The position numbers were made by a program, and so were the translations under genes. Below are positions 53,917-63,435 of a stretch of DNA of 64,000 nucleotides, in pieces. Position 1 is the stretch's first letter, and every line of letters starts with the position of its first letter. Origin of the DNA: Pseudozobellia sp. WGM2 (GTDB lineage: Bacteria > Bacteroidota > Bacteroidia > Flavobacteriales > Flavobacteriaceae). Location of the stretch: positions 310,001-374,000 of the forward strand of contig NZ_JADNYK010000004.1 in the NCBI RefSeq assembly GCF_017810075.1, given 5' to 3'. Under the pieces are notes generated by a model. That model ran no database searches and was not told the origin of the DNA. It worked only from the letters and a program-made list of their open reading frames with translations.

Positions 53917-56451
53917 ATGATTACGAACCTTCAAAGAGAAATGCCCAAGTTTTTGCAAAATGGCGGTGAAATGGGCAAGATTATTAATGATAAAGATTGG
54001 TCTTCACATCCGTTAGGTCAACCTGAGAATTGGTCCCTTTCTTTGAAGTTCGCTATTAGCAGTATGCTGAAAACCGCCTTTCCTAACTTTATTTTTTGGG
54101 GAGAGGATTTTAGATGCTTTTATAATGACGCCTATAGGCCCAGCCTAGGCAAAGATGGCAAACACCCCTTTATTATAGGACAAGCCGGAAAAGAAGCATG
54201 GCCTGAAATATGGGATACAATCGAACCATTGTTAAGTCAGGTCTGGAATACCGGAAAAGCGACTTGGAGCGAAAATCAATTGATACCATTCTACAGAAAC
54301 GGTAAAATCGAAAATATTTATTGGACTTTCAGTTATAGTGCTTTAATGGACGATGATGAAAAGATTGGGGGCATTCTGACCACTTGTACCGAAACTACCG
54401 ACGCCGTATTGAATCTACAACGTCTCGAAGAGAAAGAAGAGCAATTGAGATTCGCCATTAATGCCGCGGAATTGGGCACGTGGGACTACAATCCTAAAAC
54501 CAATAAATTCAAGGCGAATGATAGATTAAAAGGTTGGTTCGGTATTGATGCAAAAGACAATATAGAATTGTCTATGGCTACCGACGCGATAGCACCAAAA
54601 GATAAAAACAGGGTTGCGTTTGCGATCGAAGAGGCCCTCAAAGGTGTCAACGGTGGCAAATATGATATTACGTACGAAATAATTAATGCGAAATCAAAAA
54701 AAAATTATATCGTTCACGTATTGGGAAGAGCTTGGTTCAATAGTGACAATGAGGCATATCGCTTTAATGGTACGATGCAGGACGTAACTGCACAAGTGAA
54801 GGTCGCTGAAGATTTGAAAAATGTGAATGCACTCGTAAAAAAAGAGGAGGAACATTTTCGCAATATCGTTCAAGAACTTCCTGTGGGAATAGCCATTTTG
54901 AGAGGGAGCGACAATCAGTTTTCAATCGTCAATTCTACCTATTTAGAAATAATTGACAAGTCTCGTGCCGAGATAATCGACCGACCTGTGTATGAAGTAC
55001 TTCCTGAGATTGAAGAAACTGTAGTACCCGTTTTTGAAAAAGTTAGAAAAACCGGGAAACCTGTAAGCGAAATAGAGTTCAAAGTTCCTCTAAAGCGTAA
55101 AAATCTTGTTCAAGATGCTTATTTCAACCTGACAGTACAACCCATAACGAACGATAATTCACCTGTTCAAGATATTATGGTGGTTGCCAACGAAATAACC
55201 GATCATATTATAGCGCGTAATATTCTTGCCGAGAACGAAAACCAATTTAGAAATCTAATCATGCAGTCTCCTATTGCCATGGCCATTTTTAGGGGTAAAG
55301 ATTTTAAAATTGAAATGGCGAATGATCGGATGCTCAACCACTTTTGGCACAGAAATCTAAATGAGGTTATCGGCTATAAGTTAATTGAAGTCTTTCCTGA
55401 ACTTGCAGACCAAAAATATATGGCTGAGTTAGAAGCGGTCGTTCAAACCGGTACACCTGTTCGAGACAAAGAATCTAAAGTTATTGTGGTTACCAATAAA
55501 GGAAAACACGAGTTTTATGTTGACTATGAATACCTTCCACTTACAGAAGTTGATGGCACAATTTCTGGGGTAATTATTACTGTTACCGACGTTACCGATA
55601 GATACTTCGCCAAACAGAAGTTAACAAATTTTGCGAAAGACCTAGAATCTCAAGTGAAAGACCGTACCGAGATGTTACGTAGCACCAACGAGAAATTAAA
55701 GAACTCGGTCAAGAAGCTAGAAGAGGCGAATACCGAACTCGAATCCTTTGCTTATATATCAAGTCATGATTTGCAAGAACCCCTGCGTAAGATACAAATG
55801 TTCATTTCGCGATTTGAGGATCAAGAAGGTGAAACATTGACCGACATGGGCCGAACTTATTTCAATAAAATTTCTGATTCTGCAGGTCGAATGCGTATAT
55901 TGATTGATGACCTGTTGGCCTTTTCAAGAACTGAAGACGATAAATCAAAATTAGAACCCACCGATCTCAATACCATTTTGCATCAAGCTTTAGAAAACCT
56001 ATCGAATCAGATAGAACTAACGGGTGCCAAACTTATAACGACCGAGCTGCCGACAGTTAATGCCATTCCCTTTCAAATGCGGCAAGTATTCAGTAACCTT
56101 ATCGGAAATGCGTTGAAGTTTTCTGCTGATGAACCGCAACCCATAATTGAAGTAACTACAGAGATGAGGGTCGGAAAGACTTTAGGGAAGATGGATTTGA
56201 ACGACAACACCTATTACCATAAGATTTCCATTAAGGATAATGGAATAGGATTTACTCCAGGTATGGAGGAAAAAATATTTGAAGTATTTCAACGCTTACA
56301 TGGAAAGAAAGAATATGAAGGTACGGGAATAGGGTTGGCGATAGTAAAGAAAATTATGCAAAACCACGAGGGTGCCGTTAAGGCTTCAAGTATAGAGGGT
56401 GAAGGTGCCACATTTACAATTTATTTACCACAGATGGAAAATAAAAGTTAG
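53917..56451 (+). CDS. Multi-PAS sensor histidine kinase, soluble
   Basis: The 844-residue kinase has no obvious membrane segment. The N-terminal PAS-like domain (SHPLGQPENWSLSLKFAISSMLKTAFPNFIFWGEDFRCFYNDAYRP) is followed by a PAC-type PAS near 180-300 and two more PAS domains near 310-440 and 440-570. A coiled coil leads to a HisKA domain with His617 in YISSHDLQEPLRKI and an HATPase domain (NLIGNALKFS, DNGIGF, GTGIGLAIVKKI). It is probably a phytochrome-type light, redox or metabolite kinase. The regulator gene follows 62 bp downstream. Confidence 0.92.
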   Translation: MITNLQREMPKFLQNGGEMGKIINDKDWSSHPLGQPENWSLSLKFAISSMLKTAFPNFIFWGEDFRCFYNDAYRPSLGKDGKHPFIIGQAGKEAWPEIWDTIEPLLSQVWNTGKATWSENQLIPFYRNGKIENIYWTFSYSALMDDDEKIGGILTTCTETTDAVLNLQRLEEKEEQLRFAINAAELGTWDYNPKTNKFKANDRLKGWFGIDAKDNIELSMATDAIAPKDKNRVAFAIEEALKGVNGGKYDITYEIINAKSKKNYIVHVLGRAWFNSDNEAYRFNGTMQDVTAQVKVAEDLKNVNALVKKEEEHFRNIVQELPVGIAILRGSDNQFSIVNSTYLEIIDKSRAEIIDRPVYEVLPEIEETVVPVFEKVRKTGKPVSEIEFKVPLKRKNLVQDAYFNLTVQPITNDNSPVQDIMVVANEITDHIIARNILAENENQFRNLIMQSPIAMAIFRGKDFKIEMANDRMLNHFWHRNLNEVIGYKLIEVFPELADQKYMAELEAVVQTGTPVRDKESKVIVVTNKGKHEFYVDYEYLPLTEVDGTISGVIITVTDVTDRYFAKQKLTNFAKDLESQVKDRTEMLRSTNEKLKNSVKKLEEANTELESFAYISSHDLQEPLRKIQMFISRFEDQEGETLTDMGRTYFNKISDSAGRMRILIDDLLAFSRTEDDKSKLEPTDLNTILHQALENLSNQIELTGAKLITTELPTVNAIPFQMRQVFSNLIGNALKFSADEPQPIIEVTTEMRVGKTLGKMDLNDNTYYHKISIKDNGIGFTPGMEEKIFEVFQRLHGKKEYEGTGIGLAIVKKIMQNHEGAVKASSIEGEGATFTIYLPQMENKS

Positions 56452-56513
56452 TATAATAATTATCTCAAGATTTAATGCGTGATCAAACTGACCTGTAACA
56501 AAAATTAAATTTT

Positions 56514-56936
56514 ATGAACATATTTCTTGCTGATGACGACGAAGATGACCGCATCTTCTTTTCCGATGCCCTGAAGGAAATTCCACTTGAATCTCAAGTA
56601 AAAACCTTTAGTAATGGTGTAGAATTGATGGCAGAACTTCTTGCCGAAATTCCGCTACCAGAGGTTATCTTCTTAGATTTGAATATGCCGATGATGGACG
56701 GTTTTGAATGTCTGGAAGATATCAGGGCTGTTGATAAATTCAAAACGATACCTGTAATTATATATTCAATATCGCTTCATAAAAAAGATGTTGCTAGACT
56801 AGAAGAAATGGGGGCTACTCGATATCTAAAAAAACCTTCTTCTTACAATCAATTAAAGACCATGCTCTATAAATGTCTGTCGCCCATTCGAGATCAAAAT
56901 TTTAACGAAGAGCAAAATTTTCTAATTGATGAATAA
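56514..56936 (+). CDS. Rcp1-like response regulator paired with PAS kinase
   Basis: The 140-residue receiver has ADDDEDD at 6-12, phospho-acceptor Asp55 in VIFLDLNMPMMDG and Lys in YLKKPSSYNQL. It lacks an output domain. Its position and the DEDDR start match Rcp1-type partners of phytochrome-like kinases. It is a close paralogue of the regulator at 50420. Confidence 0.9.
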   Translation: MNIFLADDDEDDRIFFSDALKEIPLESQVKTFSNGVELMAELLAEIPLPEVIFLDLNMPMMDGFECLEDIRAVDKFKTIPVIIYSISLHKKDVARLEEMGATRYLKKPSSYNQLKTMLYKCLSPIRDQNFNEEQNFLIDE

Positions 56937-57198
56937 TCTATTAATTTTTTCACCCTTCTTAGAGCTTTCCTAAATACACCTATTAAGTGTTCGCTCGATA
57001 TCAAATCTCACTCTTCATTCCTATGGAATAGCAAAAGTCAATAGCTTCTTAGTTTTACTCCATCACTGACTTTTCGATACTATTACCTCAATTTCACACC
57101 CTAAACCCTGTACGGTTAACTTTAGTCTTTAATGCATTAAAAACTGGAAAACGACTATTATAATTTAGTAGAAGAAATAAATTCAAAGAACAATTTAT

Positions 57199-57654
57199 AT
57201 GAAAACTACTGATAAAAATAGCTTGTCTAAGCGTCTAGAAAATGTACTAGAGAGAAATGTTGATGCTCAAAAAGGTTATGAAAAAGCATCGGAAAATACA
57301 GAGAGTAAATCCTTAAGGTCTTTTTTTCTCAAAAAATCAAACGATAGAAAAAAATTTAATCAAGAATTGAAATCTGATTTACATGCAGCCTTTGGAGAAC
57401 TCGAAAATGACGGAAGTCTAAAAGGCTCCTTACATAGAACATGGATGGACGTTAAGAACTTACTATCCGCTAACAATGATGAAGCCATGTTAGAAGAATG
57501 CATCAGAGGTGACAAAGCGGCTATCGAAGAGTATTCTGAAATTTTAGAAGATGACGACCTTCCGGTAAAACTATCGGCAACGATACGCAACCAGATGCTA
57601 CAGTTACGAACAGATTTGAATCAAGTGAGCAAATTAGAAGATCTAGAAAACTAA
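57199..57654 (+). CDS. DUF2383 (PA2169 family) four-helix protein
   Basis: The 151-residue protein is all helical with segments LENVLERNVDAQKGYEKASENT, SFFLKKSNDRKKFNQELKSDL, GSLHRTWMDVKNLLSANNDEAMLEECIRGDKAAIEEYSEIL and a C-terminal helix. This fits the ferritin-like PA2169/DUF2383 family, common in stress clusters. Function is not established. A small gene follows 27 bp downstream. Confidence 0.85.
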   Translation: MKTTDKNSLSKRLENVLERNVDAQKGYEKASENTESKSLRSFFLKKSNDRKKFNQELKSDLHAAFGELENDGSLKGSLHRTWMDVKNLLSANNDEAMLEECIRGDKAAIEEYSEILEDDDLPVKLSATIRNQMLQLRTDLNQVSKLEDLEN

Positions 57655-57681
57655 AATATATTAAAATTTAAAAATGTTATT

Positions 57682-57825
57682 ATGAGCTTAATCAGAAAAA
57701 TAGGGCCTCTTTATCCCGAAGAAACAAAATCTAGAAAGATTGCTAAAAGTGGTATTGCATCAATTAGGGCGAGAGTTGGGCGTATCTGGTCATTACCCCT
57801 TAAAAAAGTCGGTAAGACCTCTTGA
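57682..57825 (+). CDS. Small basic protein, 47 residues
   Basis: The frame starts at ATG 57682 and reads MSLIRKIGPLYPEETKSRKI...RVGRIWSLPLKKVGKTS. It is rich in Lys and Arg, has no membrane segment, and matches no family I know. It lies 27 bp after the DUF2383 gene and 34 bp before a hairpin, which supports expression. Confidence 0.5.
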   Translation: MSLIRKIGPLYPEETKSRKIAKSGIASIRARVGRIWSLPLKKVGKTS

Positions 57826-57859
57826 CGCGTAACTTTCTTAATTTGGAAACAACAAAAGA

Positions 57860-57881
57860 AAAGGCCCGTAATCGGGCCTTT
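57860..57881 (+). terminator. Stem-loop after DUF2383 operon
   Basis: AAAGGCCCG and CGGGCCTTT form a perfect 9-bp stem with a TAAT loop. The T tract is short, so termination may be partial. Confidence 0.7.
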
Positions 57882-58006
57882 GCGCTATTATTAGAATATC
57901 TTTAAGACGTTCAGATTAATATAACATCACAATACCAAATCAATATCTTTCTTTGAAATTTTAGTCCCGCAAACTCTTTCATTATTCGTAGGTGAAAAAT
58001 AAGTGA

Positions 58007-58864
58007 TTACCCTCCTACAATCTCCCCTCCATTAATGTGCATAACTTGACCCGTCATATAACTACTATCCTTAGATGCTAAATAAACATAAGCGGGGCCT
58101 AATTCTGCTGGTTGACCTGGTCTACCAAGGGGGACATCTTTGCCAAATTCCTCAAGCTGCTTACCTTCGAAAGTGGCTGGAATTAGTGGTGTCCAAATGG
58201 GACCAGGTGCAACAGCATTCACCCTTATACCCTTAGGAGCCAAAGATTTAGCTAAGCTTCTGGTAAAAGAAACAATTGCCCCTTTGGTACTTGCATAATC
58301 AATTAGATGCTGAGACCCACGGTAAGCGGTAACCGAGGTAGTATTTATGATTGTATCTCCTGATTTTAGATAGCGTATGGCAGCTTGTGAAATATAAAAG
58401 AAAGGGTAGATATTTGTTTCAAATGTAGTGTGAAGATTTTCAAATCTAATATCGGTAAAATCTTCTTCGGGAAACTGCATTGCCGCATTGTTTACAATTA
58501 TATTTAAACCGCCTAGTTCATCTATCGTTCGCTTCACTGACTTAGTACAAAAATCGGCACTTTTTATATCTCCTTTTATTAAAAGACATTTTACCCCCTC
58601 CTTTTCGATTTCCTTTTGAGTGTCTTGAGCGTCTTGATCTTCATTCAAATAGATAATGGCCACATCTGCGCCTTCTCTGGCGAAATGAACGGCAGTACTT
58701 TTACCAATACCACTATCTCCCCCGGTTACGAGTGCAATTTTACCCTTAAGTTTGTCGCTACCTCTATAGTCGCCTCTGATAATCACAGGTTCTGGATTCA
58801 TTTTATTCTCTATTCCTGGTTGATTCGACTGGCTCTCGTTTTTTTCGATATTTATATTTTCCAT
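58007..58864 (-). CDS. SDR-family oxidoreductase (general-stress type)
   Basis: The 285-residue short-chain dehydrogenase has the cofactor motif TGGDSGIGKS near 50, NNAAMQFPEED in the middle, and the catalytic Ser-Tyr-Lys set in NTTSVTAYRGSQHLIDYASTKGA. The 40-residue N-terminal extension before the Rossmann fold resembles YdaD/YhdF-type stress SDRs. The chosen ATG is 58864; an in-frame TTG lies 9 bp upstream. Substrate is unknown. Confidence 0.9.
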   Translation of the reverse strand: MENINIEKNESQSNQPGIENKMNPEPVIIRGDYRGSDKLKGKIALVTGGDSGIGKSTAVHFAREGADVAIIYLNEDQDAQDTQKEIEKEGVKCLLIKGDIKSADFCTKSVKRTIDELGGLNIIVNNAAMQFPEEDFTDIRFENLHTTFETNIYPFFYISQAAIRYLKSGDTIINTTSVTAYRGSQHLIDYASTKGAIVSFTRSLAKSLAPKGIRVNAVAPGPIWTPLIPATFEGKQLEEFGKDVPLGRPGQPAELGPAYVYLASKDSSYMTGQVMHINGGEIVGG

Positions 58865-59066
58865 ATAATTCAATTTTTAAATTTTAAGATTAAAAGCTAT
58901 ACTCTAAAATAGAGTCACATAATGATCAACATTAATTCATTAATCAAAATTGTTAATTCTCTTAATCAGTCTCAGTAAATACGGAGACTTTTGTATCAAA
59001 TATTTTGTCTTTAGAAGTAACAATTACGATAACTTAATTTGAACTTTAGTTGTAAAACAACAGGAA

Positions 59067-59651
59067 ATGGAGACTCAAGAAATTAGATGGTTCGATAATC
59101 GAAAATTATCTACTATTGAAGACAAGTTCACCAATGCCTTTGAGGGGCATATAAAATCCGATAAAAGGGTAGACAGGTATTTGTCAACCTCCTGTTCCGA
59201 TATTAACATTAAAGTAAGAGAAGGAAAACTAGAAATCAAAAAGAGAACTCCAATCCCAAGATCACGAGTCAGAATTGGTAATTGCAATGGTTACTTAGAA
59301 AATTGGATAAAATGGGAGGTAAATTACCATGCGGATATGCATTCTCTCCATCATTGGTGTAAAGTGGAAAAAGAAAGAAATCTGGTTTTTTTGGATGAAA
59401 GGGGGAATATTGTGGAACCTTCAAATTCTAATAAGCCAAGTGGGTTACAAATTGAGTACACCAAATTAATGATTGATAGTACTGAATTTTTCTCATTTGC
59501 ACTTGAATGGACAGTTGAAAAATGTGCGGCCCACTGTAAATTACTTGAGAAGATTTTAGACGGTACTGATTTGACACTAAAAAAATCAATGGGTTACCCT
59601 GAATTTCTTGCTTCTACAATAGAGAAACCCTTAGCGGTTTTCGAATCATAA
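59067..59651 (+). CDS. Hypothetical protein with CYTH-like N-terminal pattern
   Basis: The 194-residue cytoplasmic protein begins METQEIRWFDNRKL and has INIKVREGKLEIKKRT near 46-62 and IEYTKLMIDSTEFFSFALEW in the middle, which resembles the alternating charged strands of CYTH/triphosphate-tunnel proteins. The fit is only suggestive. It has no clear operon partner. I do not recognise a named family. Confidence 0.55.
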   Translation: METQEIRWFDNRKLSTIEDKFTNAFEGHIKSDKRVDRYLSTSCSDINIKVREGKLEIKKRTPIPRSRVRIGNCNGYLENWIKWEVNYHADMHSLHHWCKVEKERNLVFLDERGNIVEPSNSNKPSGLQIEYTKLMIDSTEFFSFALEWTVEKCAAHCKLLEKILDGTDLTLKKSMGYPEFLASTIEKPLAVFES

Positions 59652-59938
59652 ATGTACAATACTTACTCTAACTTTTGAATAACCAGAGCATCACAAGTTA
59701 ATAATAGTTATAATATTAATGATGCGAATCATAACTATTTGACAAACAACAACTTAAATCTTATTGAATATTTGTATTTGCATTACGATATGAAGCGATA
59801 AGAATTATATAAAACCTCAAAGCCCTGTAAATTTACTTTCTATAAAACCCTCGAGATTAAAAAAGAGTATTTCTATGGATTATGAACTATAGTCCTCTAT
59901 TTTAGTTTCTACTCTTAATCCTTTACTAGTATGCTATT

Positions 59939-60217
59939 ATGGTGTTAACAGAAATCATAGGAATCTTAGCTGGTATATTTACTACTATAGCAGCTGTGCC
60001 GCAGATAGTAAAAGCGTGGAGAAACAAGGCTTGCAAAGACGTCTCCCCGTTCATGTTCGTAATTCTAATTTTAGGAGTTTCATTGTGGACCGTCTATGGC
60101 ATTATGAATCAAGACTGGCCAATTATTATTACAAATGGTATTAGTACGATTCTCAACTGTACCATGCTAGTGCTTATAATCAAATATGGTAAACAAAATA
60201 CAACCTCTAATCGATAA
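59939..60217 (+). CDS. SemiSWEET sugar transporter
   Basis: The 92-residue protein has three membrane helices and the PQ-loop AAVPQIVKAWRNKACKDVSPFMF typical of SemiSWEET, which dimerises to carry sugars. The gene is 9 bp before the DUF421 gene. Substrate is unknown. Confidence 0.9.
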   Translation: MVLTEIIGILAGIFTTIAAVPQIVKAWRNKACKDVSPFMFVILILGVSLWTVYGIMNQDWPIIITNGISTILNCTMLVLIIKYGKQNTTSNR

Positions 60218-60225
60218 ATATAGTC

Positions 60226-60747
60226 ATGAGTGAATTACTTGAATTGAATATTCCAACAACCTATCGAATACTAGTGAGTTCGTTCGGTATCTATTTAATC
60301 GTAATCTTATTTACGAGAATTGCCGGTAAAAGAAGTTTTTCAAAAATGTCAAGTTTTGATTTTGCTATGACTGTAGCCGTGGGGTCTATAATTGCTACTA
60401 CTATTTTATCTTCTTCGGTCAACCTCATTGACGGTATTGTTGGTTTAGCCTGCATCTATTCATTACAAATTCTAATCGCAATTGGTAGAAGGCTAGATTT
60501 TATAAAGAAGATTGTTGACAATTCACCTCTACTATTAATGGACGGTGAAAAAATTTTAGAGGATAATATGAGAAAAGCCAGGGTTTCTCAAGGTGACCTA
60601 CGCTCTAAACTAAGGGAAGCCAATGTTACCTCTTTAAGTCAAGTTCATGCTGTGATATTCGAGACTACAGGAGATATCAGCGTTTTACACAAATCCCAAG
60701 ATGTAGATTTAGATGTTTGGTTATTAAAAGATGTTCGTAGGTCTTAG
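60226..60747 (+). CDS. DUF421 (YetF-like) membrane protein
   Basis: The 173-residue protein has three membrane segments near 13-32, 45-65 and 68-85 and the signature ARIAGKRSFSKMSSFDFAMTVAVGSIIA. The cytoplasmic C-terminal domain has LLLMDGEKILEDNMRKARVSQGDL. The family is widespread; function is unproven but some members are stress-linked. It is probably cotranscribed with the SemiSWEET gene. Confidence 0.88.
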   Translation: MSELLELNIPTTYRILVSSFGIYLIVILFTRIAGKRSFSKMSSFDFAMTVAVGSIIATTILSSSVNLIDGIVGLACIYSLQILIAIGRRLDFIKKIVDNSPLLLMDGEKILEDNMRKARVSQGDLRSKLREANVTSLSQVHAVIFETTGDISVLHKSQDVDLDVWLLKDVRRS

Positions 60748-61365
60748 CCAGTATCTTCCTGTCCCTCTTCACTATCGCTTAGAGGGAGGTCTTTTATACC
60801 CAGCGCACAACACAAGCGTTCCGCCGCGCACAGACGGCCGAGCGAGGGTAATATCTCTAGAGTCTTAAAAGCATGAATTTTGTTTCGGACCTATTGTGCT
60901 AAGGCGTCCGCTTCAGAGCCTTAATTAACTTTAGTCGCTAGTATTTGCCGATATGGGCTAAGCGCTGTAAGGGAAGAAATGTTGCGTAAGTGATGGTAAC
61001 TTACATTTGGGTAAAGGAGCTTATGGAAAAACGTAGAACTTGACCTATAAAATGGAGAACCTACCGATAACCCGTTTTCCGAAAGTTTCAACTGTTTGTT
61101 TAGAGATGAATGCCAGAACGCCAATAGGCTTTTTCTTAGATAGATGTATAACAAATGTTCGATATTTAAAAGTAGGACTATAACAGCGTTAGGCCGCAAA
61201 ACTAGTTGGGGGGAACATGTCCCCCCCAACTAGTTCTTAGAAATGTATGAAAATAACCCACATGCTCTAGTCATAAGCGTACCTAAATGTAGCATAAGAG
61301 TACATAAGTACCAAAATTTTGATTAAGCCCCTGAAAATACTTTATAATAAATTGGGCTGACAGGT
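60748..61365. other. Gene-free region with GC-rich blocks and G/C hairpin
   Basis: The 618-bp gap has no convincing gene. A block near 60790-60845 is far richer in GC than its surroundings, and TAACAGCGTTAGGC occurs near 61181-61194. A hairpin at 61200-61235 (14-bp stem with six G and matching C) follows. This composition suggests a decayed or foreign piece of DNA. Confidence 0.45.
61200..61235. repeat. 14-bp inverted repeat with G6/C6 tract
   Basis: AACTAGTTGGGGGG pairs perfectly with CCCCCCAACTAGTT across an 8-base loop AACATGTC. No T tract follows, so it is not a typical terminator. Confidence 0.75.
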
Positions 61366-61830
61366 TTAATGTATTGCTTCGTCCACAGATTTACTGTCTA
61401 CAAACTGCTCAAAACTGATAATCTTGCCATCGTTTAGTTTCCAGATATGAGCGACCCGTGCTTCAAAATACTTATTCGTTTTTTTATAGGTGCCCGAATA
61501 CGTGCCATAAGCAACTACTTTGTCTTCATTTGCAATATATTCTTCGGGTGTAAATTTATAATCTATCCACTCGCTACCTAAGCGCTGAAAAACATTTTCG
61601 GTAACACTTTCCAAGCCAATATAAGTTCCACCATAAGGAAAACCTTCGGCTTCTGTCCAACTAATATTTTCAGCTACATGTTTGGCTAAGTTTTTACCGT
61701 TTTCTTCTGAAGTTTTACCTTCATAAGTACTTTTTATGATTTGTAAATTTGTCATTGCTTCTTGTTTAAATGAACAACTTGACACTACTAAAAGCAATGT
61801 CAAGTTGATAATTATAATAAATCTTACCAT
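61366..61830 (-). CDS. SnoaL-like lipoprotein
   Basis: The 154-residue protein has a lipoprotein signal (Cys19 in VVSSC) and an NTF2/SnoaL-like alpha+beta cone: LAKHVAENISWTEAEGFPYGGTYIGLESVTENVFQRL, KVVAYGTYSGTY and VAHIWKLNDGKIISFEQFVDS. Such domains bind small ligands or act as isomerases. It overlaps the upstream metallo-beta-lactamase-fold gene by 7 bp and is likely cotranscribed. Confidence 0.82.
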   Translation of the reverse strand: MVRFIIIINLTLLLVVSSCSFKQEAMTNLQIIKSTYEGKTSEENGKNLAKHVAENISWTEAEGFPYGGTYIGLESVTENVFQRLGSEWIDYKFTPEEYIANEDKVVAYGTYSGTYKKTNKYFEARVAHIWKLNDGKIISFEQFVDSKSVDEAIH

Positions 61831-62714
61831 TTCATTTCTCCTGTGTTCACTTTTGCTCCTAGTACTAAAGCTGTTTCAAAAGTTAAATTTGGATATTTTG
61901 ATTTAATCGTTGCCATCAACGCTTCAGAAGTGGTATTACTTTTTAAAGCTTCTTCATAAAATTGAATGTAATTCTTGGTATGGTTTACAGCATCAATAGT
62001 AAAATCTGAATTTGTATTTGCGTGTGCGGGAATTACTATTTCAGGTTTCAATTCACTGATAGTATTTAAGATGGAAATCCAATTGCTACGTGCCTCCGTT
62101 GTTTGTGCATCGGCCATCCATACATTAAATGTTGTGCCAAAGACATTAATACCTCCTAAGGCAGTTTTAATTGAAGGAATCCATACAAAGGTTCTTTTTG
62201 GGAAATCTTCTAATCCAATGATTTCTAATTTTTCGCCTTCTAACTCGATAGTATTTCCTTTTAGAACTTGCGGTAAAATAACATTGGACGTAATTTTATC
62301 TCCTAATCTTTCACCCCAAACTTCCAATTTCTTCTGAGCTGTTGCTTTTATATGTTCTACTGTTGCAGTCGATGCATAGGCCGTAACCTCCGGAAAATAT
62401 TTTTTGAATACTTCTAATCCGAAATAAAAATCAGGGTCACCGTGAGACACATAAATAGTAGTTAAGGTTTTACCTGAGTTTTTAATTTCTTGGGCTACTT
62501 GTTCCGCCTCTGCCAGTGTAAATTGTGCATCTATTAATACGGCATCGTTTTCACCTGAGATAATTACAGATGCCACACCGAAACTATTTTCTGATGCGTT
62601 GTAAATTTGAAGTTTAAATTTGCTTGTTTCTATTGTTTTAAAACTTTGTTCTTGTGCGTTCATTTTGAATAAAATTAAAATTGTAAATAATGCTGTTATA
62701 ATAATCGATTTCAT
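61824..62714 (-). CDS. Metallo-beta-lactamase-fold hydrolase, exported, degenerate metal motif
   Basis: The protein (296 residues from ATG 62714) has a signal peptide (MKSIIITALFTILILFKMNAQ) and the MBL fold (NDAVLIDAQFTLAEAEQVAQEI, TIYVSHGDPDFYFGLEVFKKYFP, IVIPAHANTNS). The usual HxHxDH is replaced by HGDPDF, so only the first His and the Asp remain, and metal binding may be altered. An alternative ATG is at 62735. It lies between a SnoaL-like gene and a Crp-type regulator gene that probably controls the pair. Confidence 0.85.
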   Translation of the reverse strand: MKSIIITALFTILILFKMNAQEQSFKTIETSKFKLQIYNASENSFGVASVIISGENDAVLIDAQFTLAEAEQVAQEIKNSGKTLTTIYVSHGDPDFYFGLEVFKKYFPEVTAYASTATVEHIKATAQKKLEVWGERLGDKITSNVILPQVLKGNTIELEGEKLEIIGLEDFPKRTFVWIPSIKTALGGINVFGTTFNVWMADAQTTEARSNWISILNTISELKPEIVIPAHANTNSDFTIDAVNHTKNYIQFYEEALKSNTTSEALMATIKSKYPNLTFETALVLGAKVNTGEMKW

Positions 62715-62802
62715 GTTTTGTCTTGTTTTAATCATGGCACAAAAATGCGACGGTTACCTATCACAAAACATTGAACAAGTTCAATAAATGAATTTACAGC
62801 TA

Positions 62803-63381
62803 TTATTTACTGGCAATTTTTCGTCTTATTTTGCTCAAAAACTCGTGGCTTATGCCTAGGTAAGCGGCAATCTGCACGTTGGTTAATCGTTGAAAGAGTG
62901 TAGGATATTTTTCAATAAAGTCTATATAACGTTGGTCGGCTGTTTTACTCAAATTATCTATCATTCTTCGCTGCAAGGCGATATGAGTTTTTTGAGTCAT
63001 AATTCTGAAGAGTTTTTCTATTTTAGGAATGTTGTTATAAGCAAAATCTTTATCCTTTTTTGAAATTAATAATACTTCACTATCCTCTAATGCTTGTATA
63101 TAAAGACAGGATGGTTTTTCGGTGGTAAAACTATCAATATCGGTAATCCACCAACTTTCTTGAGCAAAGTAGAGCACTTGTTCAAAACCATTATTATCTA
63201 CATGATATACTCTGAAAAGTCCTTTGGTAACAAAACCTTCAAATTTACAAATCTCACCTTCTCGTATAAGGAAATTTTTTTTTCGAACTTCCTTTTGGTT
63301 GAATAAGTTGCAAAAGCTTTCTAGCTCTTCATCAGAAAGTGTTATATGATTTAAAATATTTTGTCTGAGCAACTCTGTCAT
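62803..63381 (-). CDS. Crp/Fnr-family transcriptional regulator
   Basis: The 192-residue protein has an N-terminal cyclic-nucleotide-binding-like fold (KNFLIREGEICKFEGFVTKGLFRVYHVDNNGFEQVLYFAQESWW) and a C-terminal winged helix (LTNVQIAAYLGISHEFLSKIRRKIASK). The ATG at 63381 starts the typical MTELLRQNI segment; an upstream in-frame ATG at 63435 is less likely. Many Bacteroidetes members have no known ligand. It lies 89 bp before the MBL-fold gene. Confidence 0.88.
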   Translation of the reverse strand: MTELLRQNILNHITLSDEELESFCNLFNQKEVRKKNFLIREGEICKFEGFVTKGLFRVYHVDNNGFEQVLYFAQESWWITDIDSFTTEKPSCLYIQALEDSEVLLISKKDKDFAYNNIPKIEKLFRIMTQKTHIALQRRMIDNLSKTADQRYIDFIEKYPTLFQRLTNVQIAAYLGISHEFLSKIRRKIASK

Positions 63382-63435
63382 GTTCGATGGTTTACTGCCT
63401 AAAGTCTCTCCCCGCGCTATGTAAGCTACGTTCAT

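Noticed and set aside
60921-61229. 102-codon minus-strand frame
   Set aside because: It runs through the GC-rich hairpin and has no recognisable domain or partner.
61181-61235. Integron attC-like site (GTTAGGC followed by hairpin)
   Set aside because: No matching RYYYAAC partner was found upstream and no integrase or cassette array is present.
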